A stretch of DNA of 23,398 nucleotides, taken from NCBI GenBank assembly GCA_964636885.1, contig CAZWVA010000044.1:1-23398 (forward strand), in the 5' to 3' direction. This document shows positions 15,500 to 23,398 of this stretch, piece after piece. The notes under the pieces were generated by a model, which was not told where the DNA came from, searched no databases, and was given only the letters and a program-made list of their open reading frames with translations. Source of the stretch: CAZWVA01 sp964636885 (GTDB lineage: Bacteria; Desulfobacterota_D; UBA1144; Nemesobacterales; CSP1-2). The stretch's first letter is position 1, and every line of letters starts with the position of its first letter. The position numbers were made by a program, and so were the translations under genes.

Positions 15500-16207
15500 A
15501 TGGTTTTAAGTGGGTTTCTTGGAACCCGATCTATCAGGATCGGATTGATATCCCTGGTATTTCTCCTAGTCGGTTGCGCCTCACGCCGACTCGTTCCCCT
15601 TCCAGACGGCGGATTGATCGATTCCGAGTTCCAGAGCTCTACAAAGAGCGAGGAAGGAATAACCGTAAGGGTACAGGCCTCGGCATGGCACGGAAAACCA
15701 ACCGATCTTGAGGACTACGTCACCCCCTTATACGTCATTATCAAAAACGATACACCTTCTAGTCTAACCATCGGTTACGACGATTTCCGGCTCCTAGACG
15801 AGAACCAAACCCAGTATAACCCCTTACCACCCGAAACCGTAGTCCAGGCCATCGAGGCAGACTATCGGAGGAGATATGCATTCCGTCCCTACTTCTCATT
15901 CGGGTTTGGATACGGTAGGTTCCACCGCTTTGATCCCTTCTTCTTTGATGCGTTGTTTTTCGATCCCTTCTATCCGGGCTGGTACTATCCACCAGCCTAT
16001 TACCCGGAAAGGCTTGATGACGTGATCACTCATGCCCTATTCCCAGGCACCATACAACCAAAGGCAAGGCTCGACGGATTCATATACTTTAAGAGGCTTC
16101 CCTCTCGTGTTAAAAGCGCCACGGTTGAGATCGGTTATAGAATCCAGGGGGAACCAGGTAGCCGAAAGCTCAGATTTCCATTCGCCATCGAGTCGAGACG
16201 CTACTAA
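15500..16207 (+). CDS. Lipoprotein of unknown function with an aromatic-rich segment
   Basis: A lipoprotein signal peptide ends in the lipobox LVGC with the modified Cys at residue 26. The next residue is Ala, not Asp, so outer-membrane sorting is expected. The body (about 50-115) looks like a beta-sandwich with VTPLYVIIKNDTPSSLTIGYDDFRLLDE. A striking stretch at about 130-172 is packed with Phe, Tyr, Pro, Gly and Asp. The end returns to a strand-rich fold. The ATG has AGGAGA seven bases upstream. I do not recognise a specific family. It is divergent from the PEBP gene with 135 bases between them. Confidence 0.88.
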   Translation: MVLSGFLGTRSIRIGLISLVFLLVGCASRRLVPLPDGGLIDSEFQSSTKSEEGITVRVQASAWHGKPTDLEDYVTPLYVIIKNDTPSSLTIGYDDFRLLDENQTQYNPLPPETVVQAIEADYRRRYAFRPYFSFGFGYGRFHRFDPFFFDALFFDPFYPGWYYPPAYYPERLDDVITHALFPGTIQPKARLDGFIYFKRLPSRVKSATVEIGYRIQGEPGSRKLRFPFAIESRRY

Positions 16208-16410
16208 CCCACTGGTAAAAGAGGTGTTTTTACATAAAGCCCATGTTAGATTTATAACCACCGCAAAGCTTTCCATAGATCCATAATCGGGCATGTCTCG
16301 CACGGATTAAATGGGTTGCATGGTTGCATTTAAGGAATCCCGTTGGCTTTTTACCACATGACTCACAAACGCGGACTGCCTTGCGGAATCTCATTTAGGC
16401 GGGAAAAACC

Positions 16411-16821
16411 ATGGAGAGATGGTTTATAGTGGCCGTTATCGTCTGTTTCCTATGGGGCCTTGGCAGCTTCTTCGGCAAATTGGGCCTAGAGAGAGATATA
16501 CCCTACAGGGTCTATTTGTTTGAGGGTATAGGGACCCTAATTGTGCTTACGTCCTTCGTTCTTCTCAAGAGGGGAGAGATCTCTCAGGGCTTTTCTTTCA
16601 ACTACTTTGGACTCCTAATGGGCTTAAGCTGGGGTATAGGAACGGTGCTCTTCATCTTCGCCCTACAGACAACGAGGCTCTCCGTGTTTATTCCCGTCAC
16701 ATCCCTCTACCCCGCAATCACCGTTCTCCTTTCACTTCTCTTCTTTCAAGAACATCTGGAAACCAGAGAGATCATAGGGATCATCTTTGCCATAGCCTCA
16801 GGCGTATTATTAGCCAAATGA
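16411..16821 (+). CDS. Half-size EamA/DMT-type membrane protein
   Basis: The 136-residue protein is almost wholly hydrophobic with about five membrane helices. FLWGLGSFFGKLGLE at the start and the ending SLYPAITVLLSLLFFQEHLETREIIGIIFAIASGVLLA match one EamA repeat of the drug/metabolite transporter superfamily. Full-size members carry two repeats and about 280-300 residues, so this is a single-repeat form. It would have to act as a dimer. The substrate is unknown. The frame is complete, with a stop at 16819-16821, and no second repeat follows, so it does not look like a recent truncation. Confidence 0.85.
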   Translation: MERWFIVAVIVCFLWGLGSFFGKLGLERDIPYRVYLFEGIGTLIVLTSFVLLKRGEISQGFSFNYFGLLMGLSWGIGTVLFIFALQTTRLSVFIPVTSLYPAITVLLSLLFFQEHLETREIIGIIFAIASGVLLAK

Positions 16822-16969
16822 GTCCAAGAATGTCATTCACCTTCGCGCTAACCGAATCGGATTTATAGACGATTACTCGGGTTCCCTTTCGTTGTTATTC
16901 GAATAGAATCCGGTCTCCCTACACCCTCCACTTTGACACCTTCCCCGTAAGGCCCTAAAATGTTAATCA

Positions 16970-19705
16970 ATGAAAGAGCCCATACTATGCCTCATAGACG
17001 GGAGCTCTTATATATTCAGAGCTTACCATGCCATAAGGAGCCTCCGCACATCAAAGGGGTTCCCCACAAACGCCATATACGGTTTTACCTCCATGATCCT
17101 CAAGCTCCTTAAGGACTATAGACCCGATTACATGGGGATAGTATTCGATTCAAAGGGCAGGACGTTTAGAGACGATATATACCCGCTCTATAAGGCCAAT
17201 AGAGGGGAGGCCCCGGATGACCTCAACATGCAGATCCCGAAGATACTCGAAATCGTAGATGGCCTTGGGATACCTCGGATCCAGATGGAAGGGTACGAGG
17301 CAGACGACATTATCGGGACGATAGTGAAGAAGATGGAGGATAAAAACATAAGGGTTCTCCTCGTCACCGGAGATAAGGACTTCTGCCAGCTCGTCTCAGA
17401 TAAAGTGACCCTAATCGATACGATGAGGAATAAGAAAACCGGTATAAAGGAGGTCGTAGAGAGGTTCGGCGTTCCACCTGAGAGGGTAACTGATGTCCTT
17501 GCCCTTTCCGGGGACCCGGTGGATAACATCCCAGGTGTAAGGGGCATAGGGGAGAAAACCGCATCCCAGCTTATAAGGGAATTTGGCTCCCTTGAGAGGC
17601 TCATTGAGCGTATAGGTGAAGTCCCAGAGAGGCAGAGGGAGCTCATAGAAACAAACAAGGAAAGCGCCATCCTAAGCAAGAGGCTTGTCACAATAAAAAC
17701 CGATGTTCCGATAGATATAAAACTGGACGATCTCAAATACCGGGGATTTAATAAGGAGAGGCTCTCAGGGATATTTGAGGAACTCGAATTTAAGTCTCTT
17801 CTCCGTGAGCTTGGCGGCTCCACAGTGGATGGGGCAAAAACCGACTCTAGTGATAAACCCGTAGAACCGACGGATAACACGGATAAAAGCGAGGTCAGCT
17901 ATGAGAACTACAATCTGGTTCTATCGGAGAGCGAGCTTTATAGGGTCCTAGAGAGGATTCGGTCAACTGGCGAAGTCTCCATAGACCTCGAGACAACCTC
18001 CCAGGACCCAATGCGTGCCAAAATCGTTGGGATCGCCCTCTCCCCAGCCCCGCACGAGGCCTATTATATCCCTGTGAATCATAGACTGGCAATCACAGAC
18101 TCCCATAGGCAACTCGGTCTTCAATGTGTCCTTGAAAAACTAAAGCCGGTAATCGAGAGTAGAGAAATAAAGAAGATAGGACAGAATCTGAAATACGAAT
18201 TCATAGTCCTTAAAAGACATGGGCTCAATCTTAAGGGGATACACTGCGATACGATAATAGCCGCACACATTATTGATGCATCCAGGATGAGCTACAGCCT
18301 AGATGAACTCGCAAGGGTATATCTCGGACATAAGACGATTACATACAAGGACATAACGGGTAGAGGAAGGGAGAGGATAGAGTTTCAGGAAGTGGAGGTG
18401 GAAAAGGCAAAGGTCTACTCCTGCGAGGACGCCGACGTTGCCATGATACTCAGCAAAAAGCTCATCCCCAAGCTCGAGGAACTAGACCTAATCGGCGTAT
18501 TTAGAGACATAGAACTCAGATTCATAGAGGTTCTTGCAAGGATGGAGATAAACGGAGTCAGGATCGATCCCTCGATCCTAGATGGGCTATCGACCGAATT
18601 CGAGAAGAGCCTTGATAAGATCGCCAGAGATATCTACTCCGAGGTCGGGTTTGAGTTCAACCTAAATTCACCCATCCAGCTTAGGGAGGTCCTCTTCGAT
18701 AAGCTCAGGCTTCCCAGTAAGAAGCTCACCAAAACAGGGGAGGCTTCAACCGACGTCGAGGTTCTAAGTGAACTCGGCAAGTTTCACCCCGTGCCCCAAA
18801 AGGTGCTCGAATACAGGGGGCTATCAAAGCTCAAGTCCACGTATGTAGATGCCCTTCCAAGACTCATAAATCCGGAAACGGGAAGGATACATACGTCGTT
18901 CAACCAGGTGGGAACCTCCACAGGAAGACTGAGTTCAAGCGAGCCAAACCTTCAGAATATCCCCATAAAAACACCGGAGGGAAGGAGGATAAGGGAGGCA
19001 TTCATTCCGGAAGAGGGGTTCTTGATCCTCTCCGCCGATTATTCCCAGATAGAGCTCAGGCTCCTTGCCCACTTCTCGGAGGATAAGAGCCTTGTCGACG
19101 CCTTTTTAGCCGGAAGCGACATCCATCGTCGCACGGCTTCAGAGATATTCGGCATACCTGAGGACATGGTATCGCCGGAGATGAGGAGGCTTTCTAAGAC
19201 CATCAACTTTGGAATCATATACGGGATAAGCCCGTTTGGTCTCGCAAAACAGCTTGGAACATCAAACTCGATTGCAAAGAGCTATATAAACGAGTACTTC
19301 AAACGGTATAAGGGCGTGAGAGCATACATAGAGAAATCCATTCGGGAGGCAGAAAGACAGGGGTATGCGGTAACCATACTCGGGCGACGCCGTCCGATCC
19401 CAGAGCTTAAATCGAAGGACAGGTCGACAAGAGGATTCGGGGAGCGCACAGCGATAAATACCCCGATTCAGGGTTCGGCGGCGGATATAATAAAGATCGC
19501 AATGCTGAGAATCCATGAGAGGCTAAAGGCTTTTAAGTCCCGTATGATCCTTCAGGTACACGATGAGCTTCTATTCGAGATCTATCAGCCGGAACTCGGC
19601 GAGCTCTCAGAACTAATCAGGCAGGAAATGGAGGGGGCCTGGAAGCTCCGAGTTCCTCTCAAGGTGGATATCGGGGTAGGAAAGAACTGGGCGGAGGCGC
19701 ATTGA
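16970..19705 (+). CDS. polA: DNA polymerase I
   Basis: This is a full-length 911-residue family A polymerase for Okazaki fragment processing and repair. The 5' nuclease domain (about 1-290) has DSKGRTFRDD, EADDIIGT, GDKDFCQLV and GDPVDNIPGVRGIGEKTA. The 3'-5' proofreading domain appears active: Asp339 and Glu341 in SIDLETTS, and Tyr483/Asp487 in YSCED. Many thermophile enzymes have lost these residues, but this one has not. Polymerase motif A is at Asp690 (DYSQIELRLLAHFSED), motif B includes Lys743 (RRLSKTINFGIIYG), and motif C includes Asp865 (QVHDELLFE). The ATG at 16970 immediately precedes the conserved ILCLIDGSSYIFRAYHA; no strong ribosome site is visible. Confidence 0.97.
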   Translation: MKEPILCLIDGSSYIFRAYHAIRSLRTSKGFPTNAIYGFTSMILKLLKDYRPDYMGIVFDSKGRTFRDDIYPLYKANRGEAPDDLNMQIPKILEIVDGLGIPRIQMEGYEADDIIGTIVKKMEDKNIRVLLVTGDKDFCQLVSDKVTLIDTMRNKKTGIKEVVERFGVPPERVTDVLALSGDPVDNIPGVRGIGEKTASQLIREFGSLERLIERIGEVPERQRELIETNKESAILSKRLVTIKTDVPIDIKLDDLKYRGFNKERLSGIFEELEFKSLLRELGGSTVDGAKTDSSDKPVEPTDNTDKSEVSYENYNLVLSESELYRVLERIRSTGEVSIDLETTSQDPMRAKIVGIALSPAPHEAYYIPVNHRLAITDSHRQLGLQCVLEKLKPVIESREIKKIGQNLKYEFIVLKRHGLNLKGIHCDTIIAAHIIDASRMSYSLDELARVYLGHKTITYKDITGRGRERIEFQEVEVEKAKVYSCEDADVAMILSKKLIPKLEELDLIGVFRDIELRFIEVLARMEINGVRIDPSILDGLSTEFEKSLDKIARDIYSEVGFEFNLNSPIQLREVLFDKLRLPSKKLTKTGEASTDVEVLSELGKFHPVPQKVLEYRGLSKLKSTYVDALPRLINPETGRIHTSFNQVGTSTGRLSSSEPNLQNIPIKTPEGRRIREAFIPEEGFLILSADYSQIELRLLAHFSEDKSLVDAFLAGSDIHRRTASEIFGIPEDMVSPEMRRLSKTINFGIIYGISPFGLAKQLGTSNSIAKSYINEYFKRYKGVRAYIEKSIREAERQGYAVTILGRRRPIPELKSKDRSTRGFGERTAINTPIQGSAADIIKIAMLRIHERLKAFKSRMILQVHDELLFEIYQPELGELSELIRQEMEGAWKLRVPLKVDIGVGKNWAEAH

Positions 19706-19711
19706 GTAATC

Positions 19712-19745
19712 GGGTTTCAAACCACAAACCCCTACCCCCTTTTGT
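19712..19745 (+). terminator. Possible weak terminator after polA
   Basis: GGGTTT (19712-19717) can pair with AAACCC (19726-19731) around an eight-base loop, and a pyrimidine run ending in TTTT follows about nine bases later. The stem is short, so this is only a weak candidate. Confidence 0.3.
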
Positions 19746-19841
19746 ATCCTAACCCATAGAGGTTCGGGTATCGCCTAGAGACCTACTCCCTTTAAAAAAC
19801 CCTTTTCAAACCCGGTGATACGTGTTAACATACTTGCCCTT

Positions 19842-21254
19842 ATGAAAAGGCTATGTCCTCTGGTTCTAACCCTCTTCCTTGTATTCGCAAGTCAGGTCAG
19901 TTTCTCCGAGAACATTTACGGTTTAATACCCAAGGAGGCCAGGAATGACGGGAAACTGGGTGTAGTCGTTATGTCTCTTAAAACGGATCAAAAGATACTC
20001 GAATACAACCCCGATAGGCTCTTCATTCCGGCCTCCAACCAGAAGGTGATAACCTCCGTTTCTGCGCTTTCACTTCTTGGAACCGACTACAGGTTTAAGA
20101 CCGAGTTCTACTCAGGCGGAGGGGCTTCAAACGGGGTACTCTACGGCGGACTCTACATAAAGGGATATGGGGAACCGAGCCTTACCACCGAGCACCTCCG
20201 TCTCATAGCTGAGGAGTTTAAGAGACGGGGCATAAGAGAGATAAAGGGAGGGATCATCGTAGACGATTCTTACTTCGACGGTGTGAGGTACGGAAAGGGA
20301 TGGAAGGAGGAATGGAAGGGGGACTTCTATAGCCCCGCTATAAGCGCCCTCACACTCAATCAAAACACGTTTGAGATAAGGGTTTATCCCTCAAAACCGG
20401 GCAGGATCCCAACTGTGGAACTGGAACCGAGAGGCACAAACATAAACATCATAAATAAGGCCACTACGAGTTACAGAAAAGGAGGGATCACAGCAAAGTG
20501 GTATGAGGAGGGAAAAACCATAGTGCTTCGGGGAAACATATCTCCCCGCACCTCCTTATACTCGATTAAGACAACCGTCGGCAACCCGGCCCTCTATACG
20601 GGTAGCGTTTTTAAGAGGACCCTGGAAGAGGCGGGTATTAAGGTTAGCGGGCTAGTAGCCACGGGTGAGGTCCCAAACTGGGCAAGTGCTTTTTATACCC
20701 ACTTCTCCGATCCGCTTTATCTAATAGTTACAGAATACAACAAAAACAGCATAAACATCATAGGAGAGAACCTAATTAAAACGCTAGGGGCGGAGTTTAA
20801 AAAGGCACCCGGAAGCTGGGAGAAGGGCGCCCAGGTTATATCGGAATTCCTCAGGAAGACCGTAGGGGTAAAAGACCCCTTTACAATAGTAGACGGCTCA
20901 GGGCTTTCACCCCTAAACCAGGTATCCCCCAAGGTTATAACCGAGATCCTAAGATACGCATATAAGAACCGGTTTATAGCCCCCCATTTTCTCACCTCCC
21001 TTCCCATAGCCGGGGTGGACGGAACCTTAAAACACAGATTCAGCACATCGGAGGTGAGGGGAAGGATCCTGGCAAAGACCGGCTATCTCAATAACGTAAG
21101 GGCGCTTTCTGGCTATGTCTTTACAAAAGGGGGAGACGTCCTTGTCTTTTCGATTCTGGCAAACGGTCTAGGCTGGAAGGCAAAAGAGTTTCAGAACGAC
21201 CTGCTCAGTCAGCTCGTAGAGTGCTGCGGAGCTAACGGCTTTAAAGGCAATTGA
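19842..21254 (+). CDS. dacB: D-alanyl-D-alanine carboxypeptidase/endopeptidase (PBP4 type)
   Basis: This is a periplasmic penicillin-binding protein of the class C low-molecular-weight type (peptidase family S13), which trims or cleaves peptidoglycan cross-links. The three active-site motifs are intact: SNQK with nucleophile Ser65 and Lys68, SIN at 303-305, and KTG at 412-414. VDGSGLSPLNQVSP and PIAGVDGTLKHR are typical of the family. A signal peptide of about 22 residues follows ATG 19842 (MKRLCPLVLTLFLVFA). An upstream GTG at 19815 is in frame, but it would bury the signal and has no ribosome site. Total length is 470, close to the family (about 450-490). Confidence 0.93.
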   Translation: MKRLCPLVLTLFLVFASQVSFSENIYGLIPKEARNDGKLGVVVMSLKTDQKILEYNPDRLFIPASNQKVITSVSALSLLGTDYRFKTEFYSGGGASNGVLYGGLYIKGYGEPSLTTEHLRLIAEEFKRRGIREIKGGIIVDDSYFDGVRYGKGWKEEWKGDFYSPAISALTLNQNTFEIRVYPSKPGRIPTVELEPRGTNINIINKATTSYRKGGITAKWYEEGKTIVLRGNISPRTSLYSIKTTVGNPALYTGSVFKRTLEEAGIKVSGLVATGEVPNWASAFYTHFSDPLYLIVTEYNKNSINIIGENLIKTLGAEFKKAPGSWEKGAQVISEFLRKTVGVKDPFTIVDGSGLSPLNQVSPKVITEILRYAYKNRFIAPHFLTSLPIAGVDGTLKHRFSTSEVRGRILAKTGYLNNVRALSGYVFTKGGDVLVFSILANGLGWKAKEFQNDLLSQLVECCGANGFKGN

Positions 21255-21287
21255 TATCCCTTGCGAATATTGTAGTAATCTCCTTTC

Positions 21288-22349
21288 TCAGAGCCACCTC
21301 TTTCTTCTGAAATAGGCCACCATAAAAAGGGCTATAACAAGCATCACGAATAAAGCCACTGGATACCCCCACTTCTTATGGAGTTCCGGCATGTATTCAA
21401 AGTTCATTCCATATATACCCGCTATAAAGGTTATAGGGATAAATACTGTGGCAATAATGGTTAATACCTTCATAACCTCGTTCATTCTGTTACTGATACT
21501 CGAAAGGTAGATGTCAAGCATCCCGGAAATCAGGTCTCGATACGTCTCTATCGTATCGATCACCTGAACCGTATGGTCATAAAGGTCTCTAAGGTAGGTT
21601 ACGGTAGACATATCGATAAGGGATGACTCTCCCCTTTCCAAACCGCTAACCACCTCTCTTAAAGGCCAGACTGATTTACGCAAGAATATCATCTCTCTTT
21701 TTAATCTGTGGATTTCCAATAAGGTCTCTTTTGTAGGGTCTGTCACGAGTTCCTCCTCAAGGTTTTCCATCCTTTCCCCAACCCTCTCCAGAATCATGAA
21801 GTAATTATCGACTATCGCATCCATCAACGAATAGACCAGATAATCGGCTCCGACCTTTCTGATACGACCCTTATTGTTTCTTATCCTCTCCCTTACCGGA
21901 TTAAAAACATCCCCCGAATCCTCCTGAAAAGAGATAACCAGATTTGAACTAAGGACGATGCTTATCTGCTCGGCCTCTACCGTATCCTCTCCGTTACAGT
22001 AGAGCATCTTTAGAACGATAAGAAGATAAGTGCCGTAATCGTCTAGCTTTGGACGCTGCCCTGTGTTTAAAACGTCTTCCAGTAAAAGTGGATGGAGACC
22101 AAAGTGCTTTCCCACTTTTTCAATAACCTCGACATCGTGGAGGCCATCTATGTTTATCCAGGAAACGGTGGGCTTATCCCTGTAGGGAAGGCACTCCTCA
22201 ATCGAACCCGCCTCCACCTCCCGAAACCCATTTTCGCCATAGTCAAAGACGGTGATCTTCACCCTATCGACCTTTCTCTCTCCTATATGGATAAGGGTCC
22301 CCGGGGGGAGGCCGGTCTTTTTTGATCTCCCCATTATAAATCTAAGCAT
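21288..22349 (-). CDS. corA: CorA-type magnesium/cobalt transporter
   Basis: CorA forms a pentameric inner-membrane channel for Mg2+ and some other divalent ions. The large N-terminal cytoplasmic part (about 1-285) has WINIDGLHDVEVIEKVGKHFGLHPLLLEDV and long charged helices. Two membrane helices close the protein. The first ends in the universal selectivity motif GMN (Gly314-Asn316, YGMNFEYMPEL), and the second (GYPVALFVMLVIALFMVAYF) is followed by a basic tail. Length 353 is normal. A GAGGTGAA ribosome site precedes ATG 22349. It converges on dacB with 33 bases between stop codons. Confidence 0.95.
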   Translation of the reverse strand: MLRFIMGRSKKTGLPPGTLIHIGERKVDRVKITVFDYGENGFREVEAGSIEECLPYRDKPTVSWINIDGLHDVEVIEKVGKHFGLHPLLLEDVLNTGQRPKLDDYGTYLLIVLKMLYCNGEDTVEAEQISIVLSSNLVISFQEDSGDVFNPVRERIRNNKGRIRKVGADYLVYSLMDAIVDNYFMILERVGERMENLEEELVTDPTKETLLEIHRLKREMIFLRKSVWPLREVVSGLERGESSLIDMSTVTYLRDLYDHTVQVIDTIETYRDLISGMLDIYLSSISNRMNEVMKVLTIIATVFIPITFIAGIYGMNFEYMPELHKKWGYPVALFVMLVIALFMVAYFRRKRWL

Positions 22350-22561
22350 GGTAGTTCACCTCATACCGAGAGATTTGAGAAACCGGGTTTACTACAGCCA
22401 TAACCCTATTCATCGTCATTTTAACTCAAAGGAATCCCGCTTTTCAATTCCGGGAGAAGACTAAAAACACCGCTTTATTCTTTATTCCTCCCCTAACCCG
22501 GTTTTCTAAGTTACCGATGGTCTACTATGGAAATCGGCAAAAAATCCTGTAAATTGTTTAG

Positions 22562-23221
22562 ATGAAGTTCGCCATAGTTCCTGTAAAAGACCTATCAAGG
22601 GCAAAGGAGAGGCTTTCTCCCATCCTTCCCCAAGGTGAAAGGAGGGCACTCGCCTATGCAATGCTAGAAGACGTGCTCAGAGCGATAAAAGGCTCAAGGC
22701 TCCTCGACCGCCTCTTCGTTGTGACCCTGGATGAAAATGCAATAGAATTCGCTATGAGCCTCGGCGTAGAGGTCATAAGAGAAAAAGAACAACATGGAGA
22801 AAGCGACTCAGTAGACTTCGCCTCGGGGATCTGTAAGGATATGGGAGCGGAGTCTGTGCTCGTTATTCCCGGAGATGCTCCTCTTACGACCCCAGAGGAT
22901 ATAGACTTCATTCTGGAAAGGGAAAAGCCCTACCCGTCCGCAATACTCATCCCCGCAAGGGACGAAATGGGAACAAACGCGATTCTAAGAAAACCACCAG
23001 ACGCCTTTCCATCCCGATTTGGATACGATAGCTTCAGGAAACACATCTATGAGGCGAGGAAGAGAGGTATACCTTATGAAGTATATAGACTTCCTAGAAT
23101 AGGTCTCGATATAGACGAACCCGAGGATCTAGAGCATTTGGCATCCGAAGAAAGCAATACGAAGACCTATAGGGAACTGATTAGAATGGGAATCATACAC
23201 AGGATTTCAAAGTCCTTTTAA
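22562..23221 (+). CDS. cofC: CofC-type 2-phospholactate (or phosphoenolpyruvate) guanylyltransferase
   Basis: CofC/FbiD activates 2-phospholactate or phosphoenolpyruvate with GTP in synthesis of the deazaflavin coenzyme F420. The nucleotide-binding start AIVPVKDLSRAKERLSPIL and the later VLVIPGDAPLTTPEDIDFIL are characteristic. TNAILRKPPDAFPSRFGYDSFRKHI and GLDIDEPEDLEHL complete the family pattern. Length 219 is typical. ATG 22562 has no ribosome site; a TAAATT hexamer ending seven bases upstream could be a -10 element, which would make the message leaderless. No other F420 gene is in the window. It converges on groEL. Confidence 0.9.
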   Translation: MKFAIVPVKDLSRAKERLSPILPQGERRALAYAMLEDVLRAIKGSRLLDRLFVVTLDENAIEFAMSLGVEVIREKEQHGESDSVDFASGICKDMGAESVLVIPGDAPLTTPEDIDFILEREKPYPSAILIPARDEMGTNAILRKPPDAFPSRFGYDSFRKHIYEARKRGIPYEVYRLPRIGLDIDEPEDLEHLASEESNTKTYRELIRMGIIHRISKSF

Positions 23222-23230
23222 AAATGACGA

Positions 23231-23264
23231 GGCCGAGGAGAAGGAACACGCCTTCCCCTCAGCC
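23231..23264. terminator. Hairpin between cofC and groEL, possibly bidirectional terminator
   Basis: Two 14-base arms pair at 12 of 14 positions around the loop AACACG. The stem begins ten bases after the cofC stop and ends 15 bases from the groEL stop. On the minus strand the stem is followed by TCGTCATTTTTAAAA, a usable U-tract for groEL; the plus-strand side is weaker. Confidence 0.6.
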
Positions 23265-23279
23265 GATCGTTGGTTTAAG

Positions 23280-23398
23280 TTAGAATTCGTCCTCCATAGC
23301 GGGATGGCCGTGCATACCACCGCCGAATTTCTTTTCTTCTTTAGGCTTTTCGGCAACCAGGGCCTCCGTGGTAAGGAGTAACCCCGCTACACTAGCTG
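23280..23398 (-). CDS. groEL: Chaperonin GroEL, last 39 residues (rest outside window)
   Basis: The minus strand at the right edge encodes ASVAGLLLTTEALVAEKP, the nearly invariant C-terminal stretch of GroEL, and runs to TAA at 23280-23282. The typical flexible tail follows but differs from the usual GGM repeats: after a Lys/Glu run it reads FGGGMHGHPAMEDEF, with two histidines and an acidic end. GroEL is the ATP-driven folding chamber of the cytoplasm. Only the 3' end is visible, so groES and any heat-shock control elements would lie to the right of the window. Confidence 0.93.
   Translation of the reverse strand, partial: ASVAGLLLTTEALVAEKPKEEKKFGGGMHGHPAMEDEF

Noticed and set aside
16037..16303. 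Minus-strand open frame of 88 codons overlapping the lipoprotein 3' end
   Set aside because: It has no ribosome site and mostly overlaps a well-supported gene on the other strand.
16313..16332. Short direct repeat GGTTGCAT upstream of the EamA gene
   Set aside because: Two adjacent eight-base copies without a promoter or wider structure are too little to support a site.

Overview
The window looks like chromosome of a Gram-negative bacterium. It carries an outer-membrane porin, a lipoprotein with a lipobox, Lgt, and periplasmic proteins with signal peptides. Most genes are rich in AGG/AGA arginine codons and ATA isoleucine codons, and intergenic spaces are short. A CofC-type gene implies coenzyme F420 synthesis, which is patchy in bacteria. 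A THEP1-type NTPase is more usual in thermophiles and archaea. These traits fit an uncultured Desulfobacterota-like or other deep-branching lineage, but I cannot fix the taxon from this window. No rRNA, tRNA, CRISPR array, insertion sequence, integrase or phage gene was seen.

Layout. 1-3.9 kb (+): the 3' end of recJ, then lgt, ribF and aroE, which are housekeeping genes for repair, lipoprotein maturation, FMN/FAD synthesis and the shikimate pathway. 4.1-4.6 kb (+): an acidic helical protein of unknown function. 4.6-7.0 kb (-): a large nitroreductase-fold protein followed by a D-2-hydroxyacid dehydrogenase. 7.1-8.6 kb (-): an Mth938-domain protein and a type I DnaJ whose arginine codons differ sharply from its neighbours. 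8.8-10.8 kb (-): a small membrane-anchored protein and a phosphate-selective-type porin. The porin is preceded by a 16-codon leader ORF and by dyad and direct repeats, and followed by a strong hairpin. 11.0-13.9 kb (-): a tightly overlapping three-gene ABC importer operon of the SsuABC/TauABC/NrtABC class. Its ATPase carries an N-terminal TusA-type sulfurtransferase domain. 14.2-16.8 kb: a THEP1 NTPase (+), a PEBP/YbhB family protein (-), a lipoprotein (+) and a half-size EamA transporter (+). 17.0-21.3 kb (+): polA and dacB. 21.3-22.3 kb (-): corA. 22.6-23.2 kb (+): cofC. The window ends in the 3' end of groEL (-), which faces cofC across a hairpin.

How they work together. The most coherent unit is the importer operon: a periplasmic binding protein, a TusA-ATPase fusion and a permease, with a porin gene next downstream on the same strand. 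The fused TusA domain suggests that uptake is tied to handling of reduced or organic sulfur, either as a regulatory or as a sulfur-relay function. This is the best candidate for something unusual here. The remainder is mostly conserved housekeeping.
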